Positions 7,088-11,769 of a DNA stretch of 11,769 nucleotides are shown here, one piece after another. The translations under genes were made by a program, and so were the position numbers. This stretch comes from Candidatus Peregrinibacteria bacterium RIFOXYB2_FULL_32_7 (lineage in GTDB: Bacteria > Patescibacteriota > Gracilibacteria > UBA1369 > GWF2-33-10). The first letter of the stretch is position 1. Each line of letters starts with the position of its first letter. The stretch spans positions 1-11,769 of the forward strand of contig MFXJ01000022.1 in the NCBI GenBank assembly GCA_001787465.1, read 5' to 3'. The notes below the pieces were generated by a model. That model ran no database searches. It was not told the origin of the DNA and worked only from the letters and a program-made list of their open reading frames with translations.

Positions 7088-7132
7088 CCCCCTTCTCTTA
7101 GTGTAAGAGAAGGGCAGGGGTTGAGTTAACTC
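7088..7132 (-). repeat. Right inverted end with 11-bp hairpin
   Basis: CCCTTCTCTTA (7090-7100) pairs perfectly with TAAGAGAAGGG (7104-7114) around the loop GTG. It is followed by CAGGGG and the palindrome GAGTTAACTC (7123-7132). Its reverse complement aligns with 6774-6816. Unlike the left end it has no T tract on either side, so it is a poor terminator. From 7133 to 7210 nothing is recognisable except AT-rich DNA. Confidence 0.88.
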
Positions 7133-7210
7133 TTTAGCAATTTTATTACTACTTTTTGGCATTTTCATGATTTTTTCAAATTAATTTCCGCTTGGTCCAT
7201 AAAAATACAC

Positions 7211-7420
7211 ATAACTTTTTTACAAAATAACATTATCGATCTATACTTTGATTAAATATGATTTAATTTATTTAAAATGAAAAAGTTTTTTTGTTTCATG
7301 GTAGGAATTTTATTAACTTTAAGTATCACAACTTTTGCCGCTTCAACAGTTTTTACAGATGAGAATACTTTTGAAGATTGGTATAAAGATGCCGTAATAA
7401 ATATGTATAATAAAGGGATT
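7211..7420. repeat. Direct repeat copy 2: promoter, leader and 5' coding block of SLH gene 2
   Basis: Partner of 6249-6458, with 208 of 210 positions matching by eye. One mismatch changes residue 9 (Ala in copy 1, Val in copy 2); the other is silent. Divergence begins at 7421, inside the SLH domain. Confidence 0.95.
7219..7247 (+). promoter_or_regulatory. Sigma-70-type promoter of SLH gene 2
   Basis: TTTACA (7219-7224), a 17-bp spacer and TATACT (7242-7247), identical to the promoter of SLH gene 1 including spacer and leader. The two genes should share basal expression unless regulation lies further upstream. Confidence 0.75.
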
Positions 7421-7876
7421 GTAACAGGCTATGCCGATGGAAGTTTTGGTGCAAATAAAAATGTGAATCGGGCTGAGCTTGTAGTTATGATGGATAGGCT
7501 GGTTAAATCTTTAGGAGAAAACAATGTTAAAACATATACAACGTCAGACTCCGATATTACTTTATATATTAAAGTTGGTGAAGAATTTAAAGTTCAATTA
7601 AATAATCCGGGTGATGGAGGTTATTCATTTGATCCAATTACGTATAATGCAAATGGTTCAAAAGCTATAATTCAGGCTTCTTATCAAGATATTGGTCCAA
7701 CATATCATGCTGATAATCCAGAAGAACCATATTACGCTGGAGATTTTGGTAAGGTTATTTGGACTTTCCGTGGTTATGAACCAGACGAAACAGATTTGCT
7801 TATTACTATTTCAAGGTCATGGGAAGAAAACAGTAAAGAAACAGCATTTAAAGCTCATATTGTTGTTTCGCAGTAA
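7277..7876 (+). CDS. Secreted SLH protein with chagasin-type (I42) protease-inhibitor domain
   Basis: A predicted surface protein of 199 residues. Residues 1-22 are a signal peptide and 25-75 a single SLH repeat (NMYNKGIVTGYADGSF, VNRAEL). After a short linker, residues about 92-197 match the chagasin / inhibitor I42 fold: an opening strand ITLYIKVGEEFKVQL and all three inhibitory loops. The NPTTGY-like loop is NNPGDGGYSF (109-118). The GxxG loop is GDFG (155-158), followed by the strand KVIWTF. The RPW-like loop is R180-S181-W182, followed by a closing strand ending in AHIVV. Members of this family plug the active site of papain-like cysteine peptidases. The first two loops deviate from consensus, so target and potency are uncertain. 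The SLH part would hold the inhibitor at the cell surface. The gene meets the adaptor gene tail-to-tail with 5 bp between stops and no visible terminator. Confidence 0.82.
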   Translation: MKKFFCFMVGILLTLSITTFAASTVFTDENTFEDWYKDAVINMYNKGIVTGYADGSFGANKNVNRAELVVMMDRLVKSLGENNVKTYTTSDSDITLYIKVGEEFKVQLNNPGDGGYSFDPITYNANGSKAIIQASYQDIGPTYHADNPEEPYYAGDFGKVIWTFRGYEPDETDLLITISRSWEENSKETAFKAHIVVSQ

Positions 7877-7881
7877 ACAAA

Positions 7882-9930
7882 TTACTTCACTCTAACTTTC
7901 TCTCTTTCCACTTTATCACCATCTTTTAAATCTTGCGTGTTGGAGATAATTAAGATATCGCCTTGATTTAGACCTGAGATAATTTCTACCATATCGCCAA
8001 AAATATTCCCAATTTCTATAGTTTTTTCTATTGCAAGACCATTTTCATATACAAAAACTGAATATTCTGAATTGGAAATTTTAATGTTTTTCATGGGGAT
8101 AAAAATTTTATCTTCTTCGTCAACAGTAAAATCAATATCAACAATCATGTTCGATTTTAATTCTTTATTTATATTTTGCAGTTTTAATTCAATTACGCCT
8201 TGTTTCGTTATTTGATCTAAAGAATCAGAAATATTGATAATTTGAGCTTTATAATTTTTTACCTCGCATTTATCGCAATAAATATTAGCTTCTTCATTGA
8301 CTTTTAATTCTGATAAAATATCTTGATTAACACTAGCGATAATTTTCACTTCATCTAAATCCCCAACACTAAATAAAGGCTCTCCAGGATTGACTAGATT
8401 TCCAGGTTCAGTGTATTTTTGTAGAATAATTCCATCAATTGGACTTTTGATAAATTTTCTTTTTAACTGACTTTCCAAAATATCTATTTGCGTATTTGTT
8501 TTATTAGATTGCCCTTCTAATTGAGTTAATTGCAAGGATTTATTTGCTTGCTGTTGACTGACTGTATTAGCAAGATTTTCGATACTGTTGGTTAGATTTT
8601 TGATTTGTAAATCAACATCAACTTTTGTTTTTTCAAGTTGGGTCTCGGCTTTTACTAAATTATTTTTTGCAATATCTAGTGCGAATTCAAGTGAGCTGAT
8701 TTGATTATCGTGTTTTTGTTGTAATAAATTTACAGAATCACTGCTGTTCTCATAAGCTGTTTCAGCTTGATTATATTGATTTTGAGAGGCAAGCAGGGCG
8801 ATGTCAGAGTCTAATTTTAATTGTTCAAAGGCTTGTTGTAATTGATTCAAAGAATTTTGCTGAGTTGCCAGCCCGATTACTAATCCATAAATATTAGAAA
8901 CTAATGAATCAACGGTTATTTGTTGAACATTGCCAACTGCAGTTGTATAATCAGTTGCTAATACATAATATTTATCCAAGTAATCTCTTTCAGAACTTAA
9001 ATATTGTTCAAAATAATCAAACATTTCATCTAAAGTATATTTTTCAATTTCATAATCTTTATAAATTTTCTTAAATTCCTTCATCTCAGAATCAAAAAAT
9101 TGAAATTCAAGGAAAACATTAGTTTTTAGATTACTATTCGATACTCCAAAGGCCTCATCATAGGCATCATTTGAGGTTGAATTGGTATAGCCTCTGATTT
9201 TATCCATTTCCACTTCAGTTTTAGTCATGGCTGAATAAACGGTGTTAAATAAAGTTGAAGTATTTTTTTCTAAATCTTGTTCTGCTTTTTTAAGTGATAA
9301 TTCGGTGTTCTCCAGATTTTTTTCTGCAAAATCTAAATTCATTTTAAGCTGTTCTTGTGAATTTTCTGTTTGTGATAATTCTAATTCATTAGTTTTTTTA
9401 GCTGTTTCTAGGTTATTTTTAGCATTTTCCAATACTTTTTTCGCGTCAGATACCTGCTCTTCTAAAAGATCTATTTGCAATTGAGAAGAAGTTTTTGTTT
9501 TGCTTAATATTGAAAAACTGTTAGTCAAGCTATCATTGGTAGATGAAATTGTATTATCATATAAATTTTCAGTATTTGAATTTAAATTTTGAACATTTTG
9601 ATAAGATTTAAGTGCGTCTAAATATTGTATCATTAAGGCATCCATACCCTGAGAATCTCCAAGCTCTGCCAAGATATCCTCTTTTTCAATTTTGTCTCCA
9701 ACTTTGAAGTTTAATTTATTTATACGTCCAGATAATTCAGCTTTAATCAATATTTCATTTATTGGTTTTATCGTCCCAATTACTTTTTTAAAATTATTAT
9801 TTTTGGTAAAATTTAGAACTTGAATTTGCACTTTAGGAATTTGCACTTTTTTTTCAGGTTCATTTTGATTGGAGCAGGCTGAAAAAAATAAAATTAAAAG
9901 CGATATAGTTATTATTAATAATTTGTTCAT
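7882..9930 (-). CDS. Lipoprotein HlyD/MacA-type RND adaptor with a very long coiled-coil hairpin
   Basis: The periplasmic-adaptor (membrane-fusion) subunit expected to dock on the RND permease. Residues 1-19 are a lipoprotein signal with lipobox FSAC (lipidated C19). The first lipoyl half-motif is at about 50-92 (IKAELSGRINKLNFKVGDKIEKEDIL). A helical region runs from about 95 to 490, with heptad-rich arms at 150-225 and 400-490 and a non-heptad, aromatic-rich helical insert (226-350) at the tip. The second lipoyl half is at about 492-525 (KSPIDGIILQKYTEPGNLVNPGEPLF), the beta-barrel at 526-605 and the membrane-proximal domain at 606-682. The length of 682 compares with about 370-400 for AcrA or MacA, nearly all the excess being helical. 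A Cys pair, C552/C555, sits in the beta-barrel. It is on the opposite strand from the permease, separated by the SLH genes, so it is transcribed independently. Confidence 0.9.
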   Translation of the reverse strand: MNKLLIITISLLILFFSACSNQNEPEKKVQIPKVQIQVLNFTKNNNFKKVIGTIKPINEILIKAELSGRINKLNFKVGDKIEKEDILAELGDSQGMDALMIQYLDALKSYQNVQNLNSNTENLYDNTISSTNDSLTNSFSILSKTKTSSQLQIDLLEEQVSDAKKVLENAKNNLETAKKTNELELSQTENSQEQLKMNLDFAEKNLENTELSLKKAEQDLEKNTSTLFNTVYSAMTKTEVEMDKIRGYTNSTSNDAYDEAFGVSNSNLKTNVFLEFQFFDSEMKEFKKIYKDYEIEKYTLDEMFDYFEQYLSSERDYLDKYYVLATDYTTAVGNVQQITVDSLVSNIYGLVIGLATQQNSLNQLQQAFEQLKLDSDIALLASQNQYNQAETAYENSSDSVNLLQQKHDNQISSLEFALDIAKNNLVKAETQLEKTKVDVDLQIKNLTNSIENLANTVSQQQANKSLQLTQLEGQSNKTNTQIDILESQLKRKFIKSPIDGIILQKYTEPGNLVNPGEPLFSVGDLDEVKIIASVNQDILSELKVNEEANIYCDKCEVKNYKAQIINISDSLDQITKQGVIELKLQNINKELKSNMIVDIDFTVDEEDKIFIPMKNIKISNSEYSVFVYENGLAIEKTIEIGNIFGDMVEIISGLNQGDILIISNTQDLKDGDKVEREKVRVK

Positions 9931-9954
9931 TTGAAAAGTTTTGTAAAGATCTAA

Positions 9955-9982
9955 TTAATACATGATTTTGCAAAAAAAGCAA
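9955..9982 (-). promoter_or_regulatory. Candidate promoter of the adaptor gene
   Basis: On the minus strand, TTGCTT (9982-9977), a 16-bp spacer and TATTAA (9960-9955) with an extended TG just upstream. The start codon at 9930 would follow a leader of about 18-20 bases without a Shine-Dalgarno. The -35 overlaps the small inverted repeat TTGC-A7-GCAA. Confidence 0.4.
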
Positions 9983-10037
9983 GATTTTAAAGGTAAATTT
10001 TTATTTTAAAAGATTTTTAAACTTTTTGAAATTTATT

Positions 10038-10066
10038 TTGCATTTTTAAAAATGAAATGCTACAGT
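10038..10066 (+). promoter_or_regulatory. Candidate promoter of the peroxiredoxin gene
   Basis: TTGCAT (10038-10043), a 17-bp spacer and TACAGT (10061-10066). Transcription would begin near 10073, within the left arm of the palindrome at 10069-10097. The leader to the ATG at 10153 would be about 80 bases. Confidence 0.45.
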
Positions 10067-10068
10067 AA

Positions 10069-10097
10069 TTAACTATTAGTACTTTACTAATAGTTAA
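10069..10097. promoter_or_regulatory. Perfect 13-bp-arm palindrome at the peroxiredoxin transcription start (operator or mRNA hairpin)
   Basis: TTAACTATTAGTA (10069-10081), spacer CTT, TACTAATAGTTAA (10085-10097): both arms match perfectly. It begins 3 bp after the proposed -10, where a dimeric repressor would block transcription. A 5'-end RNA stem-loop is the alternative. It lacks a T tract and so is not a terminator. A role in controlling the peroxiredoxin is inferred from position. Confidence 0.65.
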
Positions 10098-10152
10098 GAT
10101 GATTTTCAAGCTGTGTCGTTATCTGTTTTTTAATATCTAATCATTTGTCATT

Positions 10153-10629
10153 ATGGAAACTATTTTAAAATCTGGTCAAGAAGCGCCTGATTTTTTACTT
10201 CAAGATAAGGATGGGGAATTCTATTCGCTTGATAATTTTCAAGGACATTATTTGGTGCTTTATTTCTATCCGAAAGATTTAACTTCAGGATGCACGATTG
10301 AAGCAAAAGATTTTTCAAAACTTCAAAAAGAATTTGGGAAAGAATCAGCTATTATCGTGGGGATCAGTAAAGATTCAATTCAGTCTCATCAACAATTCAC
10401 TGATAAAGCTAAGCTATCAATTTTTCTTTTTTCTGATCCCCAGGCTGAAGTTCATAAAAAATATGGCGTATGGCAACCAAGGAAATTTATGGGCAGAGAA
10501 TTCTTGGGAACAGTTCGTTCCACATTTCTAATTGACCCGAATGGCAAAATTTTGGAGATTTGGAATGACGTGAAAGTAAAAGGACACGCAGAAGAGGTTT
10601 TGAAAAGATTGAAAGAAATGAAACGGTAA
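10153..10629 (+). CDS. bcp: Bcp/PrxQ-type peroxiredoxin, one-Cys form
   Basis: A thiol peroxidase that reduces hydrogen and organic peroxides in the cytoplasm. The thioredoxin-like fold carries the active site YFYPKDLTSGCT (38-48), with peroxidatic C47, conserved T44 and R122 (GTVRSTFLID). The motif is normally T-P-G-C; here the proline is serine (S45). The resolving cysteine usual in PrxQ, five residues after C47, is lysine (K52). C47 is the only cysteine in the 158-residue protein, so it should work as a one-Cys enzyme needing an external thiol. Length is normal for the family. ATG 10153 places GQEAPDF at its usual N-terminal position. The gene is divergent from the adaptor gene and tail-to-tail with the downstream hypothetical gene (9 bp between stops). 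Confidence 0.93.
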   Translation: METILKSGQEAPDFLLQDKDGEFYSLDNFQGHYLVLYFYPKDLTSGCTIEAKDFSKLQKEFGKESAIIVGISKDSIQSHQQFTDKAKLSIFLFSDPQAEVHKKYGVWQPRKFMGREFLGTVRSTFLIDPNGKILEIWNDVKVKGHAEEVLKRLKEMKR

Positions 10630-10638
10630 GATATCAAA

Positions 10639-11718
10639 TTAAATATATCCACTTTTTGGCTCTGGTAAATTTTTATATTCTTCTTTTGATTTTATAATTT
10701 CTATAACATAATCGGTAAATTCTTGAAATTTATTGCGTCCTTGGCAATCATCCCAAGATAATTCTTTTTCTGTATAATTTATTTGAACTTTTAAATAATA
10801 ACTTGAACAAGGTGTGACTGTCATTGTTATCTCTTCTTCTATTATCTCATATTTATTAAATAATTTTAAATTATTCATTTTGTGATATATATTTGTAAGT
10901 TCATTTTCTGTTAGTTGAAATTTTATTGTTATTGATGGATCAACTATCATATCTTTAGTATAAGTTTGGTCAAAAGTATTTAGTTCGTTTTTTGCATTAA
11001 CTCCATATTTGAAGATAAAATTGAATGTATCTGGGTATGTTGGATTATAAGTATCTCCAAAGCTATTTTGGGCTATTGATTGTAGTTTTTTATTGGTGCT
11101 TGCTGTGTAAAGATTATGAGAGTCAGTTATGATTTTTTGTATATTTAAAGGAAAAATGAGTTTGATGTCTTTTGAATATTGAGATCCGTCGGCAGGTGTT
11201 TCGTAAGAAATTTTATTTGAGTCGAAATATGATAATTCATTTGGATATATTATTTTAGTTGGTCCAGATGATCCGCTTGCTTCTTTTAATTCATTATTTT
11301 CTATAACAAATTCCGAACATCGCACCCAAAGATAAAATGGGAATATATTATTAGTTGGATCCAAATTCTCTATAACGCAAAAATTACGACTATCTTCTAC
11401 TGTTTTCCAGCTAAAATGTTCTTGCGTAACAAGATAATTGGTAATAAATTTTTCCAATTTATCATTGCCAACAGTAGATGAAGGTGAGATATAATCTTTA
11501 CATGTTTTTGGCGAAATATCAGTAAAATTATTAGTTTCATCAACTTCACCAGTTTGTAAAATATTCTGATTGTTATCAACTAAAAAACATTTTGCTGAAA
11601 TAATAGGCCGTCCTGATCCTTCTTGAATAAATACTAAATACCAATTGTTACCTTCCTGTTCTGTTTTAATTGATTTATACTTAAATGGAAGTGGTTTTCG
11701 GTATTTGAGGTAAATAAA
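10639..11718 (-). CDS. Unrecognised, probably extracytoplasmic protein; start missing or frame-shifted
   Basis: No family is recognised. The frame is open for 359 codons between a TGA at 11719-11721 and the TAA at 10641-10639. It has no in-frame ATG or GTG; the only canonical start is TTG at 11457, which gives 272 residues. The 87 codons before that TTG read like real protein (GNNWYLVFIQ, FLVDNNQNILQTGEVDE), so coding probably begins further upstream. The other two minus-strand frames are open at the right edge (to about 11634 and 11681). A one-base shift near 11640-11718 could therefore join this frame to an upstream N terminus. Six cysteines, Tyr/Asn-rich beta-like segments and a C-terminal part with TPCSSYYLKVQINY, LSWDDCQGRNKF and KSKEEYKNLPEPKSGYI suggest a secreted, disulphide-containing protein. 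No signal peptide is seen because the N terminus is missing. Confidence 0.6.
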   Translation of the reverse strand, partial: FIYLKYRKPLPFKYKSIKTEQEGNNWYLVFIQEGSGRPIISAKCFLVDNNQNILQTGEVDETNNFTDISPKTCKDYISPSSTVGNDKLEKFITNYLVTQEHFSWKTVEDSRNFCVIENLDPTNNIFPFYLWVRCSEFVIENNELKEASGSSGPTKIIYPNELSYFDSNKISYETPADGSQYSKDIKLIFPLNIQKIITDSHNLYTASTNKKLQSIAQNSFGDTYNPTYPDTFNFIFKYGVNAKNELNTFDQTYTKDMIVDPSITIKFQLTENELTNIYHKMNNLKLFNKYEIIEEEITMTVTPCSSYYLKVQINYTEKELSWDDCQGRNKFQEFTDYVIEIIKSKEEYKNLPEPKSGYI

Positions 11719-11769
11719 TCAAAAAGGGCTTGACGAATTTTGATGATTTTAAGAAGAGAATAGAGGTGG

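Larger units (their letters stand above)
6774..7132. mobile_element. Decayed DUF559-type unit bounded by inverted GC-rich hairpin ends
   Basis: A 359-bp unit lies between the two SLH genes. The left end reads GAGTCAACTC (6774-6783), then a C-rich spacer, then a 10-bp stem with a 3-nt loop. The right end, on the other strand, reads GAGTTAACTC (7132-7123), then a C-rich spacer, then an 11-bp stem with a 3-nt loop. The two ends are clearly homologous inverted repeats. The interior holds the broken DUF559 gene. No target-site duplication is obvious. Calling it mobile is inference from the paired inverted ends and the nuclease-like cargo. Confidence 0.6.

Noticed and set aside
9242..9484. Plus-strand open frame opposite the adaptor coiled coil
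   Set aside because: Ser/Phe/Cys-rich product is the antisense shadow of Glu/Lys-rich heptads; no own promoter or family match.
7882..9930. Adaptor as part of a type I secretion system
   Set aside because: No ABC transporter is nearby, and the lipoprotein signal with C-terminal barrel and membrane-proximal domains fits an RND/MacA-type adaptor; an RND permease is encoded in the same window.
11397..11579. Small minus-strand frame overlapping the start region of the 3'-end gene
   Set aside because: Ile/Leu/Lys-rich out-of-frame product overlapping protein-like codons of the longer frame; no recognisable domain.

Overview
The window is strongly AT-rich, uses AGA and A/T-ending codons, and has tightly packed genes without recognisable Shine-Dalgarno sequences. 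It most resembles a Candidate Phyla Radiation (Patescibacteria) genome with the standard stop-codon code: TGA occurs as a stop, never inside the long frames, and Gly is encoded by GGN. That placement is inferred from gene content and style; no rRNA or other phylogenetic marker is present.

Layout. Positions 3-1433 hold a type I glutamine synthetase whose start lies left of the window. An intergenic block of nested inverted repeats ending in T6 (1441-1542) follows. Next come a membrane-anchored S41 (CtpA/CtpB-type) peptidase (1597-2805) and, 17 bp later, an AcrB-like RND permease (2823-6245) with two apparent extra membrane helices. Two small secreted S-layer-homology (SLH) proteins follow (6315-6710 and 7277-7876). 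They share an almost identical 210-bp promoter, leader and 5' coding block and then diverge. The second carries a chagasin-type (I42) cysteine-protease-inhibitor domain. Between them is a 359-bp remnant of a DUF559 nuclease gene (6823-7067, minus strand), broken by a frameshift and internal deletions and bounded by two related GC-rich hairpins in inverted orientation. Tail-to-tail with the second SLH gene is a 682-residue lipoprotein HlyD/MacA-type adaptor (7882-9930, minus). Divergent from it is a one-Cys Bcp/PrxQ peroxiredoxin (10153-10629) with a perfect 13-bp-arm palindrome at its predicted transcription start. The right end is an unrecognised Cys-containing protein on the minus strand (10639-11718) whose start is missing or frame-shifted.

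How the genes may work together. Permease and adaptor would form the inner-membrane and periplasm-like parts of an RND pump. CPR cells are generally thought to lack an outer membrane, and no TolC-like gene is seen here. The very long adaptor hairpin, next to S-layer-type proteins, raises the idea that the pump spans the S-layer zone rather than an outer membrane. The S41 peptidase and the SLH-inhibitor protein would act in the same extracytoplasmic space. This functional grouping is inference from proximity and domain content.
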